Origin: Scleroderma bovista
Taxonomy: Eukaryota > Basidiomycota > Agaricomycetes > Boletales > Sclerodermataceae
Assembly (NCBI GenBank): GCA_037178675.1
Contig: JAYMGJ010000270.1
Span: forward strand, 124,001-188,000
Reading direction: 5' to 3'
Length of the DNA: 64,000 bases
The stretch's first letter is position 1; each line of letters starts with the position of its first letter. Positions 21,186 to 33,132 of this stretch are shown here, one piece after another. Both the position numbers and the translations under genes were made by a program. The notes under the pieces are model-generated. The model did not search any database. It worked only from the letters and a program-made list of their open reading frames with translations, and had not been told where the DNA came from.

Positions 21186-22478
21186 ATGTCCACTTGGGAG
21201 GAAGATGTCGTCGAGGATTCAGAGCCTGAACGAGAAGACCGCAGGCAACGCCGACAAGAGGAAGAAGCGTCGGGTGGATGCACGCGTACGAGAAGTACTC
21301 CTGGAAGCTGTGAGCGGGGCACGTCGGTGGGTGTACTTCCTGTTGCTGTGAAGCACACTACTGCTGGTAGGTTATGCGCATTGCTAGTTCAGTGCAACGC
21401 ACTTTTGAACATACTTCTCTAGAGTGCAGTGGAAAGCATAGTGGTATTCGTGAACCAGATGCTGACCGCTTCGTGACATTTTTGTCCCAAACAGCGAATA
21501 GAGGTCCTCGAAAGCGTCCTTCACCTCCCCCAATCACAACGATTGAGGAATGCTCTACTAATGACCACCACGAAGAAGACGAACTCAGTCTCATGCAACT
21601 TTCTCGCTTTGCATACCAACGATCGTCGTCCCAGCCGAATCCAAAGCACCGCGACGCATCCGCTGAACTGAACTGCTCTCGATCCAAATCTCAGGCAGAA
21701 CCAGCCCAAGTCTCCAAGCTGCGATGTGGACCGTCTGACGCACAGCTCTTGAACATTTTTAAATGTGTGTGCTGCGGCTTGCAATGGACGACAAAGAAGA
21801 CCGTACGGCAAAAGAAAGTGCACATGGAGCAATGTGCGAAAAAACAGGGGATTGCAGATGACACACTTCTCCTCCTTGTCAACAAGGAGACCAGCACTCC
21901 TTCCCTTCAAACGACTTCTCCCTCAATGGAAAATGGTGCACAAGTCCCTGGCGAAAACGCGACCCTTATGTGCGACATTGTCGCTACTGAGGCTGGCAAA
22001 AAAAGCAGACAAAAACAGGTCATCAGCACAGTCAGGTCACTGCCAGAGACCCGCAGAAGCATCCTTGGTAGGGCGAGGGATATTCTCGGCCAGACAGAAG
22101 CGTCGAATGTCTGTGACGATCGTCTGTGCACGATAGTGGATGGCATTCAACCGACTCAGCAGTTTGGGACGAGTGCCCTTGCCCGTCGGAATACTGGGAC
22201 CTCGTCTTATTCAAAGGAGACACCACCAATAGCCTATATAGAACCGGGGTCAACTCAACCCTTCAGTGAAAGCACAGTGTGCAGAAGACGGACGGGTAGG
22301 ATGTTTGATGCCTATCTCGAAGCATCCTCTGGCTCGTGTCAGGGTCAATATATCACGACGGTATGTCATTCCCGCTTACATCTCCTGGATGCTGACCTCC
22401 ATTCAGTGCAAGCGACCACCCTCTCCGTCATCAGAAGACGCAAGAAACGTGAGGGCCCGTCTCGCGCAAGAGACATGA
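21186..22478 (+). CDS. C2HC zinc-finger protein, possibly SLX4-like
   Basis: The ATG at 21186 opens an acidic MSTWEEDVVEDSEPERE. An intron beginning after ACTGCTG near 21365 joins in phase to the main exon, and a second intron (GTATGTC...TTCAG near 22361-22406) leads to a stop at 22478. Near the middle there is a single zinc-finger-like cluster, KCVCCGLQWTTKK followed by HMEQCAKK (C-x2-C...H-x4-C), a spacing like UBZ4-type ubiquitin-binding fingers. The rest is Ser/Arg-rich and disordered. Basidiomycete SLX4 proteins carry a similar finger, but the C-terminal SLX1-binding domain is not visible here, so the assignment is tentative. If the last intron is retained the frame runs to 22519. Confidence 0.5.
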
Positions 22479-22690
22479 TTCAGTTTCCACGTTTCAGGGA
22501 GCCAAAGCATGTAAAGTAGAGATTGGGGGACTATTTCCGTGTATTCCCTTGTCTGTATCACAGTGCCCTGTGGAGTGGAAACCAAGGTTACGTAAGTTGA
22601 ACCCCCATCGCAGTCGGCGGTGAGGAAAAATTATGATATTTATTGCGGGCCAAGGTTGCCTTGCCACCATGACCCGTTGGACAGCCTATC

Positions 22691-25224
22691 ATGCGCACAA
22701 AACCGCCCTCTGAATCTGGCGCTGCCCCTGCAAGTCCTCAACTTACAGAGGAAGACGAAGGTGACATCCACGAACCTACCCTTCCAGGGGACGATCCCAT
22801 CCAAGATACAGACTCGGACTCGAGTGAAACAAACTCCTCCGATGAATTCGATTGGGATGAAGAACTCTCCGTAGTGGAGGACATGCATGAACAGACGAAA
22901 GCTAAGAGAGGCAGGGCCCTCTGGCTTGCATTCATGAAATTAGCGCGGCCCGTTAGGACCCTTCTGGTCGGCATAATTGGGACAGCATTCTTTATCACCC
23001 CCTTGTTAGTGGTGGATATCCGATTCCACAGTAACTCGACCGTTCGCCCTCAAGTACGCAGTTGGTCCTTGTGGCTGTCCATCACATGGGCCGCGGCTTG
23101 TGTAACCCATCTCGTCGTCGATGCCATTCCCAAGGCGGTGGTCACAATCATTTTATTCCTCGGTGGCCAGGTGGAGCGGCTTAAGACACAAGTAGAGGCA
23201 CGTCTTCGCTCAAGGGTTATATTGCAAGTTGCTTACCCCACTATACATTTTGTAGTTAACGCTAGCAGTCTCCGCGTGGTTGAAACTACTGCTTGACGTT
23301 TCATGGGCTTGGATAGCTTTGTCGGTCACTAGGGCCATATGCCAGCCCGCTGGATCTTACTGGACCATCCTTAATCGCATCATGCAGGTATTGTTTTTCC
23401 TTTGGGGTCCTTCCGTCACTAGATCGCTCCAAACAGGCGCTTTTCACCGCCGCTGTCATCCTCTTTATGGAGAAGCTCTTCCTGAGATTTGTCGCGATCA
23501 ATTTCCATCAGCGGGCTCTCGCTGATCGTTTGGCTGAGAACCGACTTGGATTAAAGGCACTAGACCGTCTATCAAACGCTCCAGCTGCGCCTGTTCCGAA
23601 GAGACCGCCTTACGGCAAAAAAGGTCACAAGGCATCATCTTTTGGAAACTCGCTCGACATGACTGGCTGGAACTCTGCACGGGCGCAGCAAAAGAGTGGA
23701 GATGGAGATGAGCATGTCACGCCCACTGACTACTCCACAACCGAAAAGCGCCATGAGCATCCTTCCGAAAAGAAACTTCGTCGTGCGGAGACAAAGCGTC
23801 GCAGACGCAAATTTATGGCATCAATCATCGTTGATCATGTAGGCGGTGCTATCGGTCAGGTTGCCTTGAAAAATTCGAAATTCCACAAGAAAGGTGAACT
23901 CAGCGGTCTTGCCTCGGCTCGGAAGCTGGCAAAGAAGTTGTTCAGTGCTTTGACTGTCACCAGTCCAGGTCGTTCGTGCCTTGTTGAAGAAGGTGAGTGT
24001 ATCCAGACATAACTGCCATCGCTGCATCTGATTTTTCTAAAGACTTTTATCCTTATTTCCGCTCAACTGCTGAGGCGGTATGTGCTGCACAGGCATGCAA
24101 ACCATTGTCTAATTTACAATATGCCTTAGCATGCGGCGTTCGCTCTTTTTGATAAAGATGGCAACGGTGACATCACAAAAAAGGAGATGAGAGAGGCAGT
24201 ACAAAGGATATACAAGGAACGGAAGGCTTTGACAGCAAGCCTGAAGGTTGGGTGGTGCAGGACCTTGTCATGCTCTATGGTTCACTACATCTGCACAGGA
24301 CGTCAGTTCAGCGGTCGCGAAACTTGATGCAGTCCTTGTTTGCGTTGCACTTCTTGGTATTCTCTTTGCCTGTCTTCTTATCTTCAATCGAAACAACACA
24401 CTTTCCTCCTTGGTACCCCTCGCCACTATAATTCTCGGGTTCTCGTTCATTTTTGGCCATTCTGCCCAGACTCTGTTTGAGTCGGTGAGTCGGTCACATC
24501 TTGGTTTTCTGCTTTGGCTAACTCATATCAATAGCTCATTTTCATCTTCTCCACCCATGTGTTTGACGTTGGCGACCTTGTCATGATCGACGACCAGGTC
24601 TGTATGTCGACGTGTACATAATCGTATCAACGCTTATGGGTCATGATGTTGTAGTATCTATTCGTCAAGGACTTCGGGTTGTTTTCGACGACCTTCCGCA
24701 GAGTTGATGGCCAGGAAATTATTGTGCCCAACTCACTTTTGTCCAGCACCAAGCTTGTCCATAACATGCGCCGTAGTAATTCCATGTTTGTCGCTTTCGC
24801 TTTAGTATTTCCCCTGTGCTTACATCTATCAGGTGGGAGAGTACCACGATCATGATATCATACGGCACCCCCTTGGAAATCATCGAACAGCTGAAACAAC
24901 GAATCCAAGCGTACGTTGCCAACAACAATCGCGAATGGTCCAATTCCGGGGTTAACATCGACAAGATGGAATACCAAACTGCCATTCACGTTACGATCGG
25001 AGTTGAGCGTAAGTAGCCAGTTTAATGAAAAATCCGTGTCGTAGAATCTCATCCAATGTTCAGATCGGTCTAACTGGCAGGATTGGGGTGCGCGGTGGAC
25101 TCGTAGAAACGATTTCATGCGGTATCTGAAGACGGTGCTTGAGGAGCTGGACATGAAATACGTCTTACCTATCCAACCTGTGCTGCTACCGCGCGACTTC
25201 TCTTCGCTCCCTGGAAGAGCGTAG
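22691..25224 (+). CDS. MscS-type mechanosensitive ion channel with EF-hand
   Basis: This is an integral membrane channel of the fungal Msy1/Msy2 type, placed in the ER/endomembrane in yeast and probably opened by membrane tension on osmotic shock. The ATG at 22691 begins an acidic Ser/Glu-rich cytosolic tail. Hydrophobic helices follow (TLLVGIIGTAFFITPLLVV, WLSITWAAACVTHLVV and others). After a long basic loop comes one EF-hand with a canonical calcium loop, FDKDGNGDITKKEM, near 24160. Then come further membrane segments and the MscS pore/beta domain: LGFSFIFGHSAQTLFES, HVFDVGDLVMIDD, VDGQEIIVPNSLL. The stop is TAG at 25222-25224. The gene has several short introns. The calcium-binding loop next to a pore suggests calcium feedback, as proposed for fission-yeast homologues. 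Confidence 0.9.
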
Positions 25225-25313
25225 ATATACCACCATATCTCCGGTTCCCGCCGAGGCCATTGCAAAGGCTGTGTTCATTGAAGATTTTACCATTGTAAAG
25301 AGATACATAACCT

Positions 25314-27358
25314 TTAGAGAGCAACCGAGGATAATCCCGCCACCTCAATAACCCCACCGACAAGATGTAAACTACCAGCGACTAAAACACTGATTTTTTG
25401 AGGGTGCTTTGAAAGCTCATGCACGGTCTGGATAGCATGCTCTATAGAAGGCAAAACATGGACTGCAGTAGTGGGGAATGTAGGCACCAACTGAGACCAC
25501 GTGTTGGCGAGTTCATGTTGCGTCTTGAGGTGCACAAGATCAGCAGTAGACATGGCACGTGAAGTCAAGTCTGGAATGAAATCCGTGACAAGGTCTTGTT
25601 CGTGGTTTATATCACATGCTTACCGCCTTTAAAATGACCATCTGCATAAGTGACGTTGCTGCAGAAGATAACGTCATCAAAGAAATATTCTGCCTTCTCA
25701 TCATTCTCATGTCGAAGAAGTAATTCCTGTGTCTTATCGAGAATTGTACTTAAGAACGCGGAGCCAGAACGTCCACTCGTGCAGTTAAATACTAGGACAC
25801 GGGTTGGTCGGTTGTCTGTGGCTCTGATACAAAGTATTTAACTTGAGATAAGGGAGCAAGGAAGGGACTTACACAGGGAGTCCGATACCAGGCTGCACAA
25901 ACCATTGCATACAGCACGATAGACTCTCGGTAGTGTGGGCTCCATCGAGATACCAGGTCGTATCCTCATAAAGAGGATCGGGAACAGTCTGACAGCGACC
26001 AGGCCACTTCGCATTCTCAAGGCCAGTAAGGAAGGAAGGTGGGAGGTCAGACAATGGTTCAGGACGAGATTCCATATCATCCCATGTATGCAGGAAGGTA
26101 TGGGCCATCTGAACCGCAATAGCTGCGTTCTGAATTTGGTGTTCACCAGCTAAACCTGCTCATAACACCGTCATAGGGAATGCAAGGTCAGGTACGATGA
26201 ACTCACCAAGTTTGATGGATTTAGCTCCTGGTAACGGAGGAACTTCGAGGAAGTATGCAGCCTATGATTGGTCATGGAGCAATTGATCTAGGGAAAGTGA
26301 ATGACACATACTTGCAGCTCCTCCGCTCTCTCCTTCAGGACCTTCATTCCCTCATCTGGCTGGCTGACACTGAATGCAGGCACGGCTTTCTAACAGCATC
26401 GTTGACATGAAAAAGACTGGGTGTATTTCTCTACATACCTTGTAAATCCCTCCTTTCTGCCATGCAATGGCATCGATTGTTTTGCCGAGAACAGCAGTAT
26501 GGTCCAAACCAAGTGCAGTGACACCAGTCACGACCGGCTTCGGTACAATATTTGTACTGTCACCAGCTCCTCCAATGCCGACTTCGAGTATTGTTGCATC
26601 AACCTATACCGAGTCGACTAAACAAATGCAGGACATCCTAATTCCACACCCACCTTTTCGGACATAAATGTGTGGTACGCCATCAAGGTGAGATATCGGA
26701 AATAGTTGGGCATAACAGGGAAATCAGCCGTCCTCGGCTATACACGCTGTAAGATAGTTTTGCCCTGCAGGCCAATAAAACAGACTCACGCCATTCTTTT
26801 GCAGTCGATCCCAAACCTCGAAAAAATATTTGGAAAACTCTTCTTCGGACAATGGCTTTCCACCTATTCGGATTCGTTCTCGAACAGCGACGAGGTGGGG
26901 AGACGTGTACAGACCTGGGATACCAGATGAGGTAGAACAATGGTCCGGAAGGACAACAAAACGCACCGACTTTCCAGTTCGGCTTGACATGACGAAGGAT
27001 TGAATCTGTGAAGGCACTTGCAGAACCTTTGCCCTTAGTACCCGTGATGTGAATGACATTTAATTTATTAAGGTCTTCGCACTAGACGTGAACACATGAG
27101 CGAACGAGAAACGGACATCGGAACGCATAGTACGGTATACTCTATCCTCTCCAAAAATTCGATCATCTCCGGTATTGCATTTGGGTTGAGACGGGAACCT
27201 GCTGCTCTGACAGCTTCAAGGGCAGCAGCGTTCGTCTGCAACGTATTAAGCAGGTGAATCGCATCTTGGTATGTCCTGGTGGTCATTGTGTCGGAATAAA
27301 ACGAGCGCCTCAGATACAGCAACGAAGAAAATCTATAGGACGATAACCATCCACACAT
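25314..27358 (-). CDS. MET7: Folylpolyglutamate synthase
   Basis: It adds glutamates to folates using ATP, which retains one-carbon cofactors in cytosol and mitochondria. Visible motifs are NVIHITGTKGKGSASAF (ATP-binding loop), GLYTSPHLVAVRERIRIGG, EEFSKYFFEVWDRL, and in the C-terminal domain WPGRCQTVP with WYLDGAHTTES. The stop is at 25314. Two in-frame starts exist. ATG 27286 begins MTTRTYQDAIHLL, the usual cytosolic N-terminus. ATG 27358 adds 24 residues rich in Ser, Arg, Tyr and Leu with no acidic residue until position 23, which looks like a mitochondrial presequence. Dual targeting from alternative starts is known for this enzyme in mammals. It is divergent from the BRCT gene at 27497. 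Confidence 0.9.
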
Positions 27359-27496
27359 CAGTGGATTATTTTGGGAGAGCGTCTTTCTTGAGACGAGTTA
27401 ATAAAGTCACGTGATCGGGTGACCTCACGCGTTGCCAGGACGCGTCGTCGTGACTCGCAACCACCACCCGCCCTGCTGTACCATACATGCAACACC

Positions 27497-28370
27497 ATGG
27501 ACAAGTATATAATTGTTAGAAAGCCACTCGTTTCCTCATCGTTAGAGAAGACATCTGTGTCGAAACGTCCCTATCCTCAACGCGGCCCAATCAGCAAGAT
27601 TGAAGAAGATAAGTTGCGACTAGCACGGTAAGCGAGTTCTTGTATGTAACAACAATACCGTGCCAAAGCACTCAGGATTTCGGCTCCCCTGTATGCCAAT
27701 GGCATCAAGCCATCTACCTCCGAAATAACTCAGCACTTAATGCGCACTCTGTCGGATGAGTCGAATCCGATCACTCATTCAAACATATACGAGAGGTCAG
27801 GTATGCTTGAACGCGAACGACAAGCGGTCAGTGTCTTACATCCTCCAGATACTGTGGTATCTGCTGCAACTGGACACCAACGAGGCGAAAGGAGGGGGCG
27901 CGGCGATGGTAAACAGTATTTCGAGGACAGAAAAAAGAAGCTTCATCTTCAGCGGAATCAGGAGCAATCTAGTTCCGGCGTCTTGCGGAACGTCCGAGTG
28001 TATATTGGCGGCTACCTCAGCGGCACCACAGACATTGAAATGAAGCGAATCATTTCCCTTGCCGGCGGAATGACCTTGTACGTGACTTGGTGGTTCAGAA
28101 TACTCAAGTACCATGTGCTGACACCGCAGCAGACCGACATCAAGCGGAGCAACACACATTTTGACATCGCAGCAGCTTAGTGGCTCGAAGACGCACAAGA
28201 TCCTTACTTCCAAGTCGAGAAATCTAGTCCATGTCGTCAAACCGGAATGGGTGACAGACAGTATCAGTTCGGGGAAACGATTGCCTGAATCTCGCTACGC
28301 TGTCGTTCCTCCATCTACTACAAGGAATCTCGTTGACATGATGAAAGCCAGCGGGTCTCGTTCCCGATGA
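27497..28370 (+). CDS. Single-BRCT-domain protein
   Basis: BRCT domains bind phosphopeptides or DNA ends in repair and replication proteins. The ATG at 27497 starts MDKYIIVRKPLVSS. Spliced exons lead to RNVRVYIGGYLSGTTDIEMK and IISLAGGMTL, then after an intron GATHILTSQQLSGSK, VHVVKPEWVTDSI and GKRLPESRYAVV. These form the GG turn and the conserved Trp of one BRCT domain occupying the C-terminal half. The N-terminus is basic and disordered. Resemblance is greatest to the REV1-type BRCT fold, but no polymerase domain follows. The stop is TGA at 28368-28370. The middle exon boundaries (27830-27940) are uncertain. Confidence 0.7.
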
Positions 28371-28423
28371 TACAGATATACAACGATATGTATCGCTATA
28401 TTACCATCTGGCTCGAGATATCA

Positions 28424-29916
28424 CTACTCCGTTAGAGATCCCATGTAGCTACTAACACTTCCCGATAAATCGGTTGTTCCAAATTCACTACTGAACTCGT
28501 AGTCGCTATCTGAACTCGGGTCCCTACCCACTGATGCCTCCGCCTCCCACCGGTCTGCGCTTCGGACGTGTTCTGCACACCGCAGACACTCCCAGCCAGT
28601 CTCTGCTCCCTCTTCAGCCGTGCGCATCATGCGTTCAGTAATGCAATAGTAGCAGTACACATGTCCACAGGATGTGACATAGGGAGTGTGAATAGAAAAG
28701 GTGGGAACTTCGTCGTCTGAGGTAGATTGAGACCTCTCTTTGGAGGATGAATGTGGTATTAGTGATGTTAATGCGTCTGCAGAGTAACCAAGATCAAGCG
28801 TATAAGATGCGTTCTCCGCGCATATAGCACATTGATCTACAGGCAATGACTCGTATTTGCCGTGCTTCCGCTGTCGAGACTTGCGATCGTTAGGAGAAGG
28901 GATCAACGCAGACGTTAATTGTGACACGCCTCTGACGAAGCTCCGCCGGAGAGACCTTGCGTTTACGAGGGGAAGTAGGAAGAGGAGGAATTCCTGGTAA
29001 AAGCAGATTGAAAGCAGAAGCCAGCAAGGGGGGAATAAGGCATACTGTAAAAGCATGCCAAACCATTTGGCGATTCATGAACTCATAGCTGACATCGCGC
29101 GTTACCCTGCTCTTGGATGGCACCAGAGCCAACTTCAAAAAACGGTCCGTCAAACTGCGATATCTTTTGCAAATAAGTCAGTTAAATTGCTAATTGAGCT
29201 ACCTGATAATGACTTGCCGACCATCACACAGGAAAACCATGAAATTCAGAAGACCAAGTAATGAGTGGGTGGTCTCAAGACGGGTCAGCGTTTTCCAAGC
29301 TAAATGTCGCTTGTCGTTGGATGGCGCATCTGGCCAAGCTCGAGAAATGGCATGATTTCTTAAACGATTATAACAATAAGGAAGTAGGATAGTGAGCGCG
29401 CCATGTATAACTAGGATGCGCCGAGGGAGCCCCGAAGCTGGTAAATGTTCCATGTCAGCATCGTGTGCTGCCGCAACTGGTTTTCGGTGCTCACGGGAAA
29501 GCGGGTCCTTTGCATTATTCTCAACACTGTATCTAAGTCCCTGAAGTTTTGAGCCATAGGTGGCTCCAAGGTTCCATACAGAGAACTTATAAAGGGTGAA
29601 TTTGACGAGCAGGCTCAACTCTAGCTCAAAGCGGGACCCCAGTGTTGCCTTTCGTGCATGTCAGTTCAAGCACACTGTATAAGAATGTTCGTACATTCAC
29701 AACACCAACAGCCTTCTGCAGAGGCTCGCATAGGAGATGGACGAGCTGTTGATCCAGAAGCTCGGAGTCTAGTTGATTGACGCGAAGCGGGCGAGAGGTA
29801 GGCGTATCATCTGGTCTGTGCGACGCGCGGATCGAGGAAAGCCTTGGTTGAGCAGCATACCAAGCCTCCTGCCATCTTGTTGACCAAACAGCGGGCGACG
29901 GATCTGAACTGCTCAT
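28424..29916 (-). CDS. PEX2: Peroxisomal RING E3 ligase Pex2
   Basis: Pex2 is a membrane-embedded ubiquitin ligase of the peroxisomal import machinery (with Pex10 and Pex12) and ubiquitinates the receptor Pex5. The ATG at 29916 opens MSSSDPSPAVWSTRWQEAW. The family block RVNQLDSELLDQQLVHLL follows, then the membrane part (SLLGLLNFMVFL, YEFMNRQMVWHAF). The C-terminal RING shows CAICAE, TSCGHVYCYYC and WECLRC, the full C3HC4 set. A Ser/Asp-rich tail ends at TAG 28424-28426. The gene is interrupted by several introns. Length and domain order fit the family. Confidence 0.88.
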
Positions 29917-30053
29917 CGTCGTGGCATGAAGAGACGGTCTTGACGCAACGTCAGTGGGTTCCGATTGTGGATCACGTGACTGTCGAAGATATGATCATGA
30001 CTCGAAACGTGAAGTCAAAGCAGATCAGTGTCACCGATTCCTGCCCAGGCATC

Positions 30054-32056
30054 ATGGCTGAAGCTCTCCAACAGCTTTTGTTAGACACGTTAGCCCAACA
30101 CTCCATTATTAAGGATACGAGGACCCTTGTCATACCCGGACAAACGGACCCTGCGGAAGGCCATGAAGCTCAAATCACCATTCTGGGTGCCCTCAATTCA
30201 TTGCATAGTCGTGAGGTAGTGGCGGATATTGTGTGCAGGAGCATGCGCTAATTTCATGCAGATGATATCCTATGAAACACACGAAGTTTCTTCTCATGTA
30301 TTGACTTCCGAGGGAGCTCAGATAGTCCTCGAGGGTTCGCATGAAGCGCGTGTTTGGGCTGCTCTACCAGCCAAAGGTGAAGGTGGACCTATGGGTGTAC
30401 AAGACCTTAAAAAGAAGATCGGTGACGAAGCTGCGAAAGTTGGCCAAGGACGCGCTTTCAAGAACGGGTGGATAGCAAAAGATGGCAGCGGATTCGTGAA
30501 GAATGTGCGTATGTAAACTTGGCACGCACGCGATTTCTTTTCTGATTGTCGATTAGGTGTCTACTATTCAAGACGTCACTCGGCTCGAGTTGCGTGAAGT
30601 AGAGGCTACAGGGACCCTCAAGGCTGGCGAGAAAAGCCTTGCGGAGCTAAGGAAACGGAAATTAATCGTACAAAGGTGCTTCGTTTTCACGTCCAGTGCC
30701 TTTGCATTGTATTTTATTTTGGTATCAGGAAAGGTCAATGGTTCACTGTTCTTAAGGGGCCCAATTTCAGTACATCGACTGCGAAGCCCGAGACCGATTT
30801 GACGGTTGATATGTTAACCTCGTGCGTCTTTCTTGTACATCCTGATTCCCCCAACCTAATGCAGAGTAGAGGCTCATGGAAAAATGCGGCATTCAAAAAG
30901 TACAACTTCGAAGCAGAAGGAATCCCCACTTCTGGTGGCGCGTTTCATCCGCTTTTAAAGGTACGGGAGGAGATCCGCAACATCTTTTTAGAGATGGGGT
31001 ATGCCGATAACCCACGTGAAGAGAAATTCCCTTCTAACAAGTGTGTCCCAGATTTGAAGAAATGCCAACGAACTGCTTCGTCGAATCAGGGTTCTGGTGT
31101 TTTGACGCGTTGTTTGTACCACAACTCCACCCAGCGAGAGAGCTCCAAGATACTTTCTATCTTTCTGGTTTGTCCTTTGCTTCTGTTACCAAGAGAACAC
31201 CGCTCAACATGCCATTAGATCCTTCGACGTCACTAAAACCTGCAGAAGATTACTACAAGCGCGTCGCCACAGTACACGAAAAAGGGGGCTATGGATCAAT
31301 CGGATACCGGACACCATGGTCAGATGAAGAATCGCACAAGCTTCTTCTTCGAACGCACACGACCGCCTCGTCGGCTGCAATGCTATACAAACTAGCGGCA
31401 AAATGCAGAGACGAAACTGGCACTTCAACGGCTGCAGAAGGTGATGGCTTCCGACCCGCAAAATTGTTCAGTATCGACCGAGTCTTCAGAAACGAAACAA
31501 TGGATGCAACTCACCTGGCGGAGTTCCATCAGGTAGAGGGAGTAGTTGCTGACCGAAATTTGACGTTAGCTGACCTCATTGGTGAGCCTGGTATGCATCC
31601 AGCGCGACTTGATATTCATTTCCATTGCAGGGTTTATGAGGGTCTTCTTCAAAAAGATGGGTATAACGGAGGTTCGCTTCAAGCCGGCTTATAACCCATA
31701 CACAGAGGTGCGCGCTACTGGGATTACCTGTGGTTGTTGTTGACAGTAATGTAGCCATCGCTCGAGATTTTTGCCTTCCACCCTATGTTACAAAAATGGG
31801 TCGAGATAGGTAACAGTGGTATGTTCCGCCCTGAAATGTTAGAACCCATGGGCCTTCCGAAGGATGTGCGTGTCCACGGTTGGGGAATCAGTCTGGAGAG
31901 ACCAACAATGATTCGGTAAGCCACCATTTCAAGCTTTCGTTACTACGTGGGGGCTGATGCTTTGCGGGTAGGTACGGCATCAACAACATTCGGACTCTTG
32001 TTGGTCACAAAACGTCAATTGAAGGAGTAGAGAACTCGCCAGCAGTCATGTTTTAG
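30054..32056 (+). CDS. FRS2: Phenylalanyl-tRNA synthetase alpha subunit (cytosolic)
   Basis: This is the catalytic subunit of the alpha2-beta2 enzyme that charges tRNA-Phe. The ATG at 30054 opens [17 protein letters not shown]. The N-terminal winged-helix region is followed by [13 protein letters not shown], then [39 protein letters not shown] (motif 2 region), [20 protein letters not shown] and [11 protein letters not shown]. Motif 3 is visible as [20 protein letters not shown]. The stop is TAG at 32054-32056. The gene is split by short introns. The beta subunit gene lies 2.1 kb downstream on the same strand, an unusual linkage for a eukaryote. It is divergent from PEX2, with about 137 bp between starts. 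Confidence 0.93.
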
Positions 32057-32200
32057 ACACTACTACTAGATGTCCGGAAGAGAATCGTTTTTGTATTTGC
32101 AATCATGTACCATGGGCTAGCAACCGGTTCAACTTATGGTGTCGTACCACAGTTATGACAGACTCTTATAGCTGACATGAAGTGCGTGAGTGTCCCATAA

Positions 32201-32890
32201 TTATTGTCTACTATCAGTTGGTTGCCCAGCTTCCCATCTATCCTGAAACCCTCGAATGGTGATCCCTACAACCTTTCCAGCTGTGCCCTCCAAAGGCTGG
32301 AATCCAAGCCTTTCGTAGAACTCAGCTGCCTTCTTGTTGCGCGGATCGAAGCCCAGCCATATCCCATCAATGCGCTGTTCATCCAAATATCGTATTGTCC
32401 TACTGATCAACTGTCTTCCATGCCCCTTCCTTTGATGTGACGGCAAGATGTTTATATGCAAATGCGCGGGCGAGAATCTCATCTGGGCATCAGATGCCAG
32501 GGGAAAGTTCATGATAATATTGATGTACTGCCGGTCAGCATCTTTCAGTGGTGGCTCTACGAGCTGATTGGGCTCCAGAAGCTGTCCATATTTGAGTCGA
32601 AGCGGAGGCCACCACGTCTCTGATGCGGCAGCTTCAAAGGTACGGGTATCGAGCGAACCAATGCAGTAGCCCACGATGTCTTCATGCTCGAGTTCATCGC
32701 AGGGCTTATCGACTAGGAGAAAGGCCCAGGTGCTAGGGAGATTAATGTAAGGAAGAGCATAGATCAGCCCCGGAAGCTCTGGATATGCATGCATGTCCTC
32801 GGCAGAGGTGCCAGCGTCTGCCGTGAGGAGACAAATGTTGGAGAGTGCAAACTGGTCAGCCTTTGTAGCTGGGCGAATGAACGTAGGCAT
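32201..32890 (-). CDS. GNAT-family N-acetyltransferase (OGA-like)
   Basis: This is a single-exon GCN5-related acetyltransferase using acetyl-CoA; the substrate is unknown. ATG 32890 gives MPTFIRPATKADQFALSNIC, 229 residues. Conserved parts are AYPELPGLIYALPYINLP, DIVGYCIGSLDTRTFE, the acetyl-CoA loop HINILPSHQRKGHGRQLI (Q/R-x2-G-x-G/A) and AAEFYERLGFQ. The WWPPLRLKYG segment and overall order resemble the acetyltransferase-like domain of O-GlcNAcase and its stand-alone bacterial and fungal relatives. Upstream in-frame codons to 32959 lack an ATG. It lies between the two PheRS subunit genes on the opposite strand. Confidence 0.85.
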   Translation of the reverse strand: MPTFIRPATKADQFALSNICLLTADAGTSAEDMHAYPELPGLIYALPYINLPSTWAFLLVDKPCDELEHEDIVGYCIGSLDTRTFEAAASETWWPPLRLKYGQLLEPNQLVEPPLKDADRQYINIIMNFPLASDAQMRFSPAHLHINILPSHQRKGHGRQLISRTIRYLDEQRIDGIWLGFDPRNKKAAEFYERLGFQPLEGTAGKVVGITIRGFQDRWEAGQPTDSRQ

Positions 32891-33132
32891 CAAGAACAAC
32901 CGTCTTCCTTGGAGTCTTCGGTCTACTAGGAAAAAACTCGTTAAGGCAGACTGGCCCAATTCACTGGAACCCCGCGCGCGGGCCCATGGTGGCTTACTAC
33001 TGGCCAGAATGTGAATAAAAATCGCATCTCCCGGTTACGACTAACAACTAGCAGACTTTCTCTGAGTGCGCTAAGCGTATCGTTTTCGAACCATGTAAAC
33101 ACAACTCCCAGAAGTGCCTATACGTCTGCCGG

